Shown here: piece after piece, positions 1 to 8,565 of the stretch
Numbering within the stretch: position 1 is the stretch's first letter
Layout of the letters: the number at the start of each line of letters is the position of its first letter
Source of the DNA: a virus
IMG/VR virus record: IMGVR_UViG_3300010885_042044
Span: 1-20,909 of that record
Length of the DNA: 20,909 bases
Reading direction: 5' to 3' (one strand)
Position numbers and translations under genes: made by a program
The notes under the pieces: model-generated
Told to the model about the DNA's origin: nothing
The model's database searches: none
What the model saw: the letters and a program-made list of their open reading frames with translations, nothing else

Positions 1-1
1 A

Positions 2-1084
2 TTAGATAAAAAAGAATTAGAACATGAATTTGATACCACAGTTGGTGGATTAGCAAATATATATTATGACCGTTTAAAAGCAACACCTATTGATAAACAC
101 ATTTATATTGATAGTAAAAACAAATGGGATGGTATTGTTACTAGAAAAACAGCAAATGAGATAGAAATAGAGCTGTTTAAGCATGGTATACCAATTAATG
201 AGGCTGATGATTCAGAAATGTCTTGGAACGTTAAACCAACGCAAGATAAAGAGGTAGAGAATAAACCAAAACCTAAACAAAAATCTATTATATTAACAAT
301 AGATTTATCAAGCAATCCATTTTATGAAGAAGATGGTCAATTAATGTTTAAAGGTGTTAGTTATGATAGAGCTACAGATAAAAAAACTGATTTTGTAATA
401 CCAGTTAAAAAATTTGATACCAATGTTGAACCACCAAAACAAAAAGAAGAACCAAAAGCTGATGGTGAAGAATTACCAGTTGGTGAAGAACCAGAAGAAG
501 AAGAAAAAAAATCTGAGGAAGAAATAGCTGCTGATTTAAAAAGAACTTATGATTTAATTTTAAAAGACCCATTATTACAAAAAGCTTTTTATGATAAAAA
601 GAGCCAAGGTGTTTTGAATTATTTTATGGCTGCTCTTAAGGGTAAAAAAGCATATGGTAAAGGAATAATTCATACTTTAGATTTAATAAATGATTACAGT
701 AGAAATAAAGTACAAAAAGATTTAAACGCTGAATTTATAATGGGTAAAAAAGTATTTTTTGAACCTTATCAAAAACCTATTAGCATTACATATGATTCAA
801 AATCATTTCAATTAGACACAGGTAAAAAATATTATGGTGTTGTTAGAAGATTTAAAACTGGTGATGAGCATTACATTATAGATAATAAAGCTGAAAAGTT
901 TAAAGTAATTGTTAAATCTAAAACAAATATTGAAGATGTTTATAAATGCAATGTAATAAAATATACTACAAAATCTGATGGTAAATTATCGAAAGAATAT
1001 CCTAAAGAAGATGTGTTTATTAAATTATATAAAGAAAATGAAAGTGATGGTTATAAACCAATAGAAAATAAAACAAAAAAATAA
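2..1084 (+). CDS. Unrecognised probable virion protein, 5' end missing
   Basis: The reading frame is open from the first bases of the window, so the ATG at 218 is an internal methionine and the true start lies upstream. About 360 residues are visible. The N-terminal visible part (DKHIYIDSKNKWDG...) looks folded. It is followed by a Lys/Pro linker (NKPKPKQK), a short beta-rich stretch, a very acidic Glu/Pro/Lys low-complexity linker at about nt 430-535, a helical region, and a beta-rich C-terminal part from about nt 730. No catalytic motif, signal peptide or membrane segment is recognised. The stop lies 9 nt before the tape measure start, so the two are probably co-transcribed, and by position this is likely a tail or other structural protein. 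That role is inferred from context only; I do not recognise the family. Confidence 0.85.
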   Translation, partial: LDKKELEHEFDTTVGGLANIYYDRLKATPIDKHIYIDSKNKWDGIVTRKTANEIEIELFKHGIPINEADDSEMSWNVKPTQDKEVENKPKPKQKSIILTIDLSSNPFYEEDGQLMFKGVSYDRATDKKTDFVIPVKKFDTNVEPPKQKEEPKADGEELPVGEEPEEEEKKSEEEIAADLKRTYDLILKDPLLQKAFYDKKSQGVLNYFMAALKGKKAYGKGIIHTLDLINDYSRNKVQKDLNAEFIMGKKVFFEPYQKPISITYDSKSFQLDTGKKYYGVVRRFKTGDEHYIIDNKAEKFKVIVKSKTNIEDVYKCNVIKYTTKSDGKLSKEYPKEDVFIKLYKENESDGYKPIENKTKK

Positions 1085-1093
1085 TTTAACTAT

Positions 1094-3532
1094 ATGGCAT
1101 TGACACCAGATGAAATAGAAAAAGTCCTTAATTTATTAAAAAAGCAAGCTGAACAACAACAGGAAATCAACAGTGGGTTAGATGGTTATATAAAAGCATT
1201 AAAAACTGCTAATGATATAAATGAAACCATTGCTCGTAATAGAAAGATTCAGGCAGAGTTACAACAAAATATCAATAAACTTCATGGCCAAGCTAAAATT
1301 GATGAACAAGATAAGTTAAATGCACTTAGGGAACAAACTCTTGAACTAGTTAGGCAAGGAAAAGTATTAAGAGATAATCTTAAAGACGCTAACAAATATA
1401 AGATGACATTTGGCGCTATGGGCGCTAGTATTGCTAAGGGATTTGGTTCATTACCTGGTCTTTTTCAAAATTCTTTTGGTAAATTAAAAGGTTATGGATT
1501 GTTTGAAATGGATAAAGCCATTAAACAATCTGCCTTGGATATGGGATTGGTTGGTGCAAGAGCGAAGGGTTTATCCACATCTATTCGTGAATCAGCATTA
1601 ACGACTACTAAATGGGGTATGGGTGTTAAAGAACTATCTAAATTACAATCATCATATAGTGAAGAATTAGGTAGAACAGTAATGATGGGTAATTCTGGTT
1701 TAGAAGCAATATCCGCAATGGGTGTTGCAACTGGATTAGGCGCTGAAGGTGCTGGTAAGTTAACAGCTGAAATGAATAATCAGGGCTTATCTGCTGAGCG
1801 TACAGCTAACTTCATGAAGCAAACCATGAATGACTCCACTAAGATGGGTCTTAACACGTCTAAGGTCGTTAAAAACATTCAGAACAACATGAAGTTGTTG
1901 AATAAGTATGGTTTTAAGGGTGGTATTAAAGGATTAGCTAAAATGGCTCAAACAACATCTAAATTAGGTGTTGATATGAACTTTGTTGCTGGAATGGCTG
2001 AAAAGTTGTTTGATATTGAAGGTGCTGTTGATATGTCTGCACAATTGCAAGTTATGGGTGGCGAATGGGCTAAATTAGCTGACCCATTTAAGCTGATGTA
2101 CATGGCTCGTAATGACATGGAAGGGTTAACTGAAGCAATGGGTCATGCAGCTGCTTCATCGGCTCATTTTAACTCTGAAACTAAAGAATTTGAAATATCA
2201 GCTTTAGAGATGCATAAGTTACGTAAAATAGCTGAACAAACAGGTGTTTCATATGATGACTTGGCAAAAGCTGGTAAAAACGCTGCTAAATTTAGTAAAA
2301 TAGAACAACAAATTGGTTTTAGTTTTGGTGGTGGTAAAGAAGGTAAAGAAATTAAAGACTTCTTAACTAGTACCGCTGAAATGGATGAAAAAGGAAAAGC
2401 ATTTATCATTGATATGAAAGGTGATAAACAATATCTTGATAAGGTTAGTAAAGATTTGATTAAAAATCAAATGATTGCAAAACAAGAATTGGCAGATAGA
2501 GCAAAAGCTTCTATTACTTTCGATGAAAAAGTAACCAATTTGATTAACATGATTAAGGTTACTATGATGCCTATTGTTGATGGTATTGATTCAGTGCTTG
2601 GACCATTGGTTGAACAATTTCATGATGAAAAATTCACTGGTGAATTAAAAGAGTTAGGTGTATCCATTGGCGAATTTGTTAAATTTGGTGCAGAGATGGT
2701 TAAGGGTGTTGGTGAGTTTGTATTAGCTATAGGTCCTAAGAGCGCATTAGCTTTATTTTTAACAGGTAAAGCTATTGGTTGGTTATTTGAAAAAGCTAGT
2801 TGGATTGCTAATGGATTGTTATTGTCTCAAGGATTTTTAGCTGGAACAAAATTAGGAGGGTTCATGCAAGGAGGTATGGGGGCTATGGCTAGTACTGCTG
2901 GAAAAACACTTGGCGCTGCTGGTGGAGCAATAACTGGTTTGGGAGTTGGTACGGCAATTGGTGGTGGTGGTAAAGGTGCTATGATTGGTTCTGCTATAGG
3001 TACTGGTGTTGGTGCTTTTGGTCAACTTATAGGTATACCTATGCCGATAGGAATGGCTTTAGGTGGTATGGCTGGTGGTTACCTTGGTGGTATGGCTGAT
3101 GATTATAATAAACCTGCTAATGATGCTATATTTAATTCACCTGTAAATGATGCTAAATTTAGTTTAAAACCTAATTTAGGTGGTGCTTTTTCAAAAGATA
3201 GAGCTTTAATGCAAGGTGGTAAGATAACACCAATTGATAATAAAGATGATTTATTGGCAATGAAACCAGGTGGAGGTATTATGGACTTTTTAAGTAACAT
3301 AGTTAGTACCAAAGATAATAATAAAGAAAACACAAATAAAACTAAAAACATTAAAATTGAATTTAGTCCGTTGATATTTAAATTTGAAGACCTGGTTGTT
3401 AAAACAAGTGATGGTCAAAGTACTATAATTGCAAAAGAATTGTTAAATAATGAACATTTTAAGAGAGATATTGCAAGAACTGTCCATGTTCAAAAACAAA
3501 AAGCAATTAATCAAGGAATTTTAAAAGGTTGA
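1094..3532 (+). CDS. Tail tape measure protein
   Basis: An 812-residue protein with tape-measure architecture. Residues 1-100 are a Gln/Lys/Glu/Leu-rich coiled coil. A long Ala/Met/Lys-rich helical middle follows. About residues 545-675 form a hydrophobic Gly/Ala-rich stretch containing repeated GG/GMA/GTG motifs, resembling the membrane-active segment of tape measures. The C-terminus is basic (ending AINQGILKG). In the family, this protein fills the tail tube, sets tail length and is ejected first, helping DNA cross the inner membrane. T4 gp29 is about 590 residues, so this implies a comparable or somewhat longer tail. Its position just before a baseplate gene block fits. The start ATG has no Shine-Dalgarno (leader AATTTAACTAT). 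Codon use at nt 1790-1900 is richer in C/G third positions than elsewhere. Family call by architecture and context. Confidence 0.75.
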   Translation: MALTPDEIEKVLNLLKKQAEQQQEINSGLDGYIKALKTANDINETIARNRKIQAELQQNINKLHGQAKIDEQDKLNALREQTLELVRQGKVLRDNLKDANKYKMTFGAMGASIAKGFGSLPGLFQNSFGKLKGYGLFEMDKAIKQSALDMGLVGARAKGLSTSIRESALTTTKWGMGVKELSKLQSSYSEELGRTVMMGNSGLEAISAMGVATGLGAEGAGKLTAEMNNQGLSAERTANFMKQTMNDSTKMGLNTSKVVKNIQNNMKLLNKYGFKGGIKGLAKMAQTTSKLGVDMNFVAGMAEKLFDIEGAVDMSAQLQVMGGEWAKLADPFKLMYMARNDMEGLTEAMGHAAASSAHFNSETKEFEISALEMHKLRKIAEQTGVSYDDLAKAGKNAAKFSKIEQQIGFSFGGGKEGKEIKDFLTSTAEMDEKGKAFIIDMKGDKQYLDKVSKDLIKNQMIAKQELADRAKASITFDEKVTNLINMIKVTMMPIVDGIDSVLGPLVEQFHDEKFTGELKELGVSIGEFVKFGAEMVKGVGEFVLAIGPKSALALFLTGKAIGWLFEKASWIANGLLLSQGFLAGTKLGGFMQGGMGAMASTAGKTLGAAGGAITGLGVGTAIGGGGKGAMIGSAIGTGVGAFGQLIGIPMPIGMALGGMAGGYLGGMADDYNKPANDAIFNSPVNDAKFSLKPNLGGAFSKDRALMQGGKITPIDNKDDLLAMKPGGGIMDFLSNIVSTKDNNKENTNKTKNIKIEFSPLIFKFEDLVVKTSDGQSTIIAKELLNNEHFKRDIARTVHVQKQKAINQGILKG

Positions 3533-3589
3533 TAATTAATAACTTATTAAATAATTTAAATAATATTATTAAAAATATCATCATACTAC

Positions 3590-3620
3590 TTGACAATGTG
3601 GTTTAAAAACGGTTAATTTG
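3590..3620 (+). promoter_or_regulatory. Putative Bacteroidota-type promoter upstream of the UVR-motif gene
   Basis: TTGACA at 3590-3595 is followed, 20 nt after its TTG, by TTAATTTG at 3613-3620. This matches the Bacteroidota primary-sigma pattern (TTG, N19-20, TAnnTTTG) with one mismatch (second base T for A). It would give a leader of about 80 nt before the ATG at 3704. Inference from motif and position. Confidence 0.45.
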
Positions 3621-3651
3621 CATTAAATAAAAATAAAATATATATATAATA

Positions 3652-3676
3652 TATAAATAATATTAATATATAAATA
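3652..3676 (+). promoter_or_regulatory. Two TATAAATA boxes, candidate T4-type late promoters
   Basis: Exact TATAAATA occurs at 3652-3659 and 3669-3676, 17 nt apart, upstream of the ATG at 3704. TATAAATA is the established T4 late promoter box recognised by the gp55 sigma factor; no -35 element is needed. The second would start transcription near 3682, leaving a leader of about 22 nt that includes an AAGGG ribosome-binding-like sequence. The gap is extremely AT-rich, so chance matches are possible. On this strand I found only two other exact copies: one before the 4397 gene and one inside a coding region. Confidence 0.45.
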
Positions 3677-3703
3677 ATAATTTAAAAGTATAAAGGGAAA
3701 ATT

Positions 3704-4261
3704 ATGTTTACAAGAAAAAATCAAACAATTTCAAATTTTATTGAATCAATTATTACAGAAGCACAAAGATTAGAGTCTGTATATTCACCACTAACAAATT
3801 ACACACCTTCAAACTATGTTGGTGAAACAAAGACAGAAAGTGGAGTTAATGAAGATGGTACTAAATGGTATAGAACAACATATTCAACAAAAGATGGTTC
3901 TTATACACAATCATCATATTTAACAACAACAGGGTCTGATACCAATAATTGGTATACAACACCTTCTTTTGAAAAAACAAATACACCAACACAAAATACA
4001 ACAAATACACCAACTTCTGAAACAACATATAAAAAAGTTGATTCAACAATATATCAACTTAGAGAATCTCTAACCAAAGCTGTTGAAAATCAAAATTATG
4101 AAGAAGCTGTTAGATTAAGAGATGAAATTACAACATACGAAAAAAATAGAGAAGAAATTACTAGTTTAAAACTTCAATTAGAAAAAGCTGTTCCAACACA
4201 TAATTTTGAAGATGCTATCAAATTTAGAGATAAAATTAAAAAATTTGAATTTGTAAAATAA
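3704..4261 (+). CDS. Tandem UVR-motif protein with prohead-targeting-like N-terminus
   Basis: A 185-residue protein. Residues 116-146 and 152-182 each match the UVR (UvrB/UvrC C-terminal) motif: I/L spacing, an A(V) pair, N(Y/F)E(E/D)A and RD(E/K)I. Known UVR motifs form helical hairpins for protein contacts in UvrB-UvrC and also occur in ClpC and McsA. Residues 21-110 are Thr/Ser/Asn/Tyr-rich low complexity. The N-terminus contains NFIESIITEA, reminiscent of the T4 internal-protein targeting peptide (YQEFIAEA), and I17-T18-E19/A20 fits the T4 prohead protease pattern (I/L)-X-E before A/G. The gene is isolated between the tape measure and a baseplate gene, with its own promoter-like elements, an AAGGG leader and a strong terminator. 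The UVR call is good. Packaging and function are inference. Alternatives are a minor virion protein or a host-protease adaptor mimic. Confidence 0.85.
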   Translation: MFTRKNQTISNFIESIITEAQRLESVYSPLTNYTPSNYVGETKTESGVNEDGTKWYRTTYSTKDGSYTQSSYLTTTGSDTNNWYTTPSFEKTNTPTQNTTNTPTSETTYKKVDSTIYQLRESLTKAVENQNYEEAVRLRDEITTYEKNREEITSLKLQLEKAVPTHNFEDAIKFRDKIKKFEFVK

Positions 4262-4290
4262 TTAATATATTTTTATTTTAGAATTAATTT

Positions 4291-4315
4291 AAGACACCAA
4301 TTGGTGTCTTTTTTA
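4291..4315 (+). terminator. Rho-independent terminator after the UVR-motif gene
   Basis: A perfect 20-nt palindrome at 4291-4310 (arms AAGACACC and GGTGTCTT, loop AATT) runs directly into a T tract (4309-4314). It lies 30 nt after the stop of the 3704 gene. Being palindromic with A's on the other side, it could work to some extent in both directions, but no gene faces it on the - strand here. Confidence 0.85.
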
Positions 4316-4380
4316 TTATATACAAATTTGTTTTAATAAGTATTTATTTTGTTAAAAATTACATTACACTAGTATTTATA

Positions 4381-4388
4381 TATAAATA
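4381..4388 (+). promoter_or_regulatory. TATAAATA box, candidate T4-type late promoter for the baseplate block
   Basis: Exact TATAAATA ends 8 nt before the ATG at 4397. With T4 late spacing, transcription would start within a few bases of the start codon, so the mRNA would be almost leaderless. It lies downstream of the terminator at 4291-4315 and heads a long block of baseplate genes, which is where a late promoter is expected. Confidence 0.4.
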
Positions 4389-4396
4389 AATTAATT

Positions 4397-7300
4397 ATGC
4401 CAAAAAATTTTCCTTTTTATGACACTAATTCACCAACACCTAGTACTAAAAATACTATTACAAGTGTTGCTGCTGGTCCAACAGTAGGTCCAATAACAAT
4501 TAATGGTATAAGCCCAGGTGGTATCAGAGATTATTTATTATATAGAAACATATTCCCTATAGATAGGAGTGAAATATATCAACAATTTTTTGATATTAAT
4601 TCAAATGTTAATGGTAGTGCTTCAATTGGTGAGCCAGTACTTGATACAATAGTTAATGAAGGTGTTAATAGACTACCTACAAATAGTGATATTTTATTTT
4701 TTGGTAAATCATATAGAGATTTAAATAATATAAAAAACAATCAATTTAGAAATGTTACTGATGATGATTTAAAGTCTATATCTTTTATTAGAAAAGATAA
4801 TACCACTTCTATTAATAATAGTAATTTTACATTTAGTTTTGGTAATTCATATTTTCCTTTAAACTATACAATAACATATCCAAATAAACCAAATGAAACA
4901 ATAGATGAATATGGTTTATTATCTAAAACAACATCTGCTGGTTTTAAAGAAAAAGTAACAATTCAAAACTTATATAATGTTACTTCTGAACAAGTAGATA
5001 TATCTAAATTCATTGATAACAAATATACATCTGATAGTTTTTTAAAATCACATAGTAATGTTGTTAAAAATGAAGGATATCTAAATCAATTTGGTGGTTT
5101 AAATCAAGGTGGTGGTGCTGGAATACAAGCTGCTGATATTATTGGTAGTTTAGCTAATGGTCAAGGAATAGGTCTTGGAAGTCTTAATAATCCAAATCCA
5201 ATACCAAATTTTGATATTAGAAGTTCATTAGCTGGTAGAGTTCTTGGAGCAACTGGTGCTATTGCAGATACAAATCTAGGTATAATTGGTGGAAAACAAT
5301 TAGCATTACTACTTGTAAATAACGCTGCGTTTAACGTACAGCAATCAATTCTAGGTAAGCTTAATATAAAAGAAAATATATTAAGTCTTGTAAAAGGAAA
5401 TGGTTTAGCTGGGTTTAGACCTAATTACTCAATTACAGTACCTGAAACTACTTTAGGTAAAACCCTTCAAAGTGTTGTTAACGTTTTAGGATTTACAATA
5501 CCTAGAAGTTATTTACAACCTGAAGGTTCAATATTTTCAAGTGAAAGTGGTGACGTTGAAAATGTATCTAGAGCAAATTCAATGATTAAAAACACTGGTA
5601 AGGGTCAATTTGTATCATTAATAAAACAAGCAACTACAAATCTAGGTGGAACTGGTGAATATGACAAACCAAATGTTACTTCATTTAGAAGTGGATATGC
5701 ACCTGCTTATGCAAACGGAGATGATGCAACTGAAGTAGCTTATAATATATATGCATTTTCAAATGGGCAAGGTCATTTGATTGATTTATTAAAATCTGAT
5801 GATAAAACAATACCAAATATGTCAATTGACAGGGATGGTAAACTTGCAGATTCTGGATTTGATAGTCAACCTAATGGATTTAAATGGAAAGGAAAAGCTG
5901 GCACAGTTAATGGCTATAATGGATATTTCAGACTCCTTGATGATTTTTTTGATGATGATGATAATAAAAAATCATTATTGGTAAAAACACAAAAACTATT
6001 TAATAGTGTTGGTATGAAGAATATAATATCAGCAAAGGGAGATGTTGTAGTAACTGATAGTCAAATACAAACAACAAATGCTGGTGCTATTTCAAGAGGT
6101 AGTGCCGTACTTGGTGGTTCAAATTTTAATATTGATAACGGAACTTATGTTGGAACAACAAACCCTAATCAATTTGGTAGAAGTTGGACACATTATGATA
6201 GATACGATACAGTAAAAAAATTAGTAAGGAATAAAGCTTTAGATTCCAAAATAGCATATAGAAATCATATTGAAGGTAGTATATTAGATGATAATGGTTA
6301 TCCTAAAATAGCGCCATATGCAGATGATATGCAAAAAGATGACCCTAAAAAATATATGTTTTCTATTGAGAATCTTGCATGGAATGATGAATATTTTAAT
6401 TTATTACCTTGTGAAAGAGGACCTGGTGATTTGTTGACTGGTAAAAAAGGTAGGATAATGTGGTTTCCACCATATGACATTCAATTTAGTGAATCTAATA
6501 GTGTTGAATGGGAATCAAATAAATTCATAGGTAGAGGTGAATCAGTATACACATATAGTAATACTGAAAGAAGTGGTACGTTATCTTTTAAAGTTGTTGT
6601 CGACCATCCAAGTTATGCTAATTCATTTAGTAGTGCTTTAGGTGGAAATGGTTCATCACCAATAGATAATTATGTTGCTTCATTTTTTGCTGGTGAGTTA
6701 GACCCAACTACTGCATATAGTAATAAATTAACAACTGTAGAGCTTACTGATGTAATTACTCAATATAAACCAACAGATAAAAGAAAATTAGCTGTAAATT
6801 CACAAACAAAACCTGCAAATACTGAGTTAAAAATTTATTTTCCTAATGATGTTTATACATATGTTCCAAAGTATGAAAATGGATTAGAAAACCCAGGAAC
6901 CAAAAAAATAGAAAGTGGTAACGGATATACTTTTGGTATTGGATATATGGCTGGTCAAGTTACTAGTAAGAAAACATATAATGATAAATATAATTTTGGG
7001 CTTAATAAAGAATTAACAATATATGGTAATTCATATAGTGGGATTACAGACCCTTCTTTTATTGAAAAATTAAAAACAGAATTAGGACCAGATGGTCAAT
7101 GTCCAAATTGTACGATAACAATTAAAGGATATTCTAGTTCACAAGGAACAAATTCGGCTAATGAAGTTTTAGCTAAAAAGAGAGCAGAAACGGTTAAAGA
7201 ATTACTTAATGGTGTTTTTACTACCGATGATGATAGGAAAAAAAGACTTAAATCTGAAATAGGTGGCACTGAAAGTGTTCCTCAATGTGATGAAGATACT

Positions 7301-8539
7301 GATAACCAAGATGGTGATGAATGTAAAAAAGCTAGATTTGTATCTATTATTTTTGGTGTTGATTATAGTTTAAATAATGGTCCTCTTGATTCAGTAATCG
7401 TTAAAAAAACATTCACAACAACAACAAAAATAAATCCATTTTATGATGAGTGCACATATTTTCAAAAATTAACTGAAAATGATTATTTTGTTTTTGATTC
7501 ATTTAGAGATAGGATAAAATATTTTCATCCAGCATTCCATTCAACAACACCTGAAGGATTAAACTCTAGATTAACATTCTTATTACAATGTACAAGACAA
7601 GGTCCTACACTTGAAGACCAAGGAGCTAATAACTTAGCATTTGGTAGACCACCTGTTTGTATACTTAGGATTGGTGATTTTTATAATACTAAAATTGTTA
7701 TTGATAATATAGGTATTGACTATGAACCGTTGGTATGGGACCTTAATCCAGAAGGTATAGGTGTACAACCAATGATTGCAAATGTTAATATGTCATTTAA
7801 AATGATTGGTGGTTCAACATTAATGGGTCCAATAAATAAATTACAAAACGCATTATCGTTTAATTATTTTGCAAATACTCAAGTTTACGATGTTAGAGCT
7901 GATTATTTAACTAAGAAAGCAGTAACTAGTGATAAATTGGGTGGATATCAAATTGCTAATGATGCGACTAGTCAATACGGTGGTAATTTAAATAAAGGTG
8001 TTAAAACAACTATAGGTACACCATCTGTTTATGATTTCAACCAAATAAAGACTAGTTTAGATACAACATTTAAAATAGCTAAGTTTCCAAGTTCGACAGG
8101 AGCGGCAATAACTGGAATTACTGGTATTAATAAAGTTGATATTAACACAATAAAGGTTAGTGATTCTGAAACTTCATACATAATAGGTGTTAAATTAGAC
8201 CAAAAAAACATATTTGATACTAATGGAACTATGTTGATGACAGAAGAACAATATAAAGAATTTATTAATAAGAATATAATAATAACAATAAAAGGTGTTG
8301 AAGATTCTACATATTACTTTGAATCAGCTATTGAATATGATAGCAAGTTTCAAAATAGTATAAACTTATTTTTTAACAACTATTATTTAGGTGAGCTTAA
8401 AACTAGTACTGGATTTCCATACATAAAATATTGTAAAAGTGGCTCTTATTGTCTTAAACCAGGTAATTATACATTAACAGTAAGATATGCAGGTCTTGAT
8501 ATTTTTAGTAAACCTATAAATTTACCTGAAATCCAATAA
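4397..8539 (+). CDS. Large baseplate/tail-tube-initiator-like protein with embedded OmpA-like domain
   Basis: A 1380-residue protein. The N-terminal ~450 residues have no clear match and include a Gly/Asn-rich part. At about residue 689 begins WFPPYDIQ, followed by W/GRGE and a beta strand ending VVVDHP, a pattern resembling tube-initiator/LysM-associated baseplate proteins of contractile injection systems. A related-looking C-terminal half (FHPAFH, then GRPPVCILRIGDFY, about residues 1040-1145) lies further on. Between them, residues 809-990 resemble an OmpA C-terminal domain: KIYFPND strand, ITIKGYSSSQG, N922, LAKKRAETV, and a closing ARFVSIIF strand. In OmpA this domain binds peptidoglycan through an Asp and an Arg. 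Here Arg is present (R929) but the Asp position is Ser (S914). Next to a LysM-like protein and the hub, it probably sits at the baseplate centre. The structural role is inferred; the OmpA-like call is moderately strong. A short acidic Asp run is present near nt 5940-5965. Confidence 0.75.
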   Translation: MPKNFPFYDTNSPTPSTKNTITSVAAGPTVGPITINGISPGGIRDYLLYRNIFPIDRSEIYQQFFDINSNVNGSASIGEPVLDTIVNEGVNRLPTNSDILFFGKSYRDLNNIKNNQFRNVTDDDLKSISFIRKDNTTSINNSNFTFSFGNSYFPLNYTITYPNKPNETIDEYGLLSKTTSAGFKEKVTIQNLYNVTSEQVDISKFIDNKYTSDSFLKSHSNVVKNEGYLNQFGGLNQGGGAGIQAADIIGSLANGQGIGLGSLNNPNPIPNFDIRSSLAGRVLGATGAIADTNLGIIGGKQLALLLVNNAAFNVQQSILGKLNIKENILSLVKGNGLAGFRPNYSITVPETTLGKTLQSVVNVLGFTIPRSYLQPEGSIFSSESGDVENVSRANSMIKNTGKGQFVSLIKQATTNLGGTGEYDKPNVTSFRSGYAPAYANGDDATEVAYNIYAFSNGQGHLIDLLKSDDKTIPNMSIDRDGKLADSGFDSQPNGFKWKGKAGTVNGYNGYFRLLDDFFDDDDNKKSLLVKTQKLFNSVGMKNIISAKGDVVVTDSQIQTTNAGAISRGSAVLGGSNFNIDNGTYVGTTNPNQFGRSWTHYDRYDTVKKLVRNKALDSKIAYRNHIEGSILDDNGYPKIAPYADDMQKDDPKKYMFSIENLAWNDEYFNLLPCERGPGDLLTGKKGRIMWFPPYDIQFSESNSVEWESNKFIGRGESVYTYSNTERSGTLSFKVVVDHPSYANSFSSALGGNGSSPIDNYVASFFAGELDPTTAYSNKLTTVELTDVITQYKPTDKRKLAVNSQTKPANTELKIYFPNDVYTYVPKYENGLENPGTKKIESGNGYTFGIGYMAGQVTSKKTYNDKYNFGLNKELTIYGNSYSGITDPSFIEKLKTELGPDGQCPNCTITIKGYSSSQGTNSANEVLAKKRAETVKELLNGVFTTDDDRKKRLKSEIGGTESVPQCDEDTDNQDGDECKKARFVSIIFGVDYSLNNGPLDSVIVKKTFTTTTKINPFYDECTYFQKLTENDYFVFDSFRDRIKYFHPAFHSTTPEGLNSRLTFLLQCTRQGPTLEDQGANNLAFGRPPVCILRIGDFYNTKIVIDNIGIDYEPLVWDLNPEGIGVQPMIANVNMSFKMIGGSTLMGPINKLQNALSFNYFANTQVYDVRADYLTKKAVTSDKLGGYQIANDATSQYGGNLNKGVKTTIGTPSVYDFNQIKTSLDTTFKIAKFPSSTGAAITGITGINKVDINTIKVSDSETSYIIGVKLDQKNIFDTNGTMLMTEEQYKEFINKNIIITIKGVEDSTYYFESAIEYDSKFQNSINLFFNNYYLGELKTSTGFPYIKYCKSGSYCLKPGNYTLTVRYAGLDIFSKPINLPEIQ

Positions 8540-8565
8540 CATTAACTTAAATATATTAAAAAAAC

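Noticed and set aside
218-220. ATG 218 as the start of the first gene
   Set aside because: The frame stays open to the first bases of the window and reads as ordinary protein, so this is an internal methionine of a truncated gene.
3533-3589. Terminator after the tape measure gene
   Set aside because: Only short AT-only inverted repeats (around AATAATATTATT) and no T tract after a GC-containing stem.
5799-5984. 61-codon + strand frame inside the 1380-residue protein
   Set aside because: Out of frame with a continuous long gene; Ile/Met/Leu-rich shadow.
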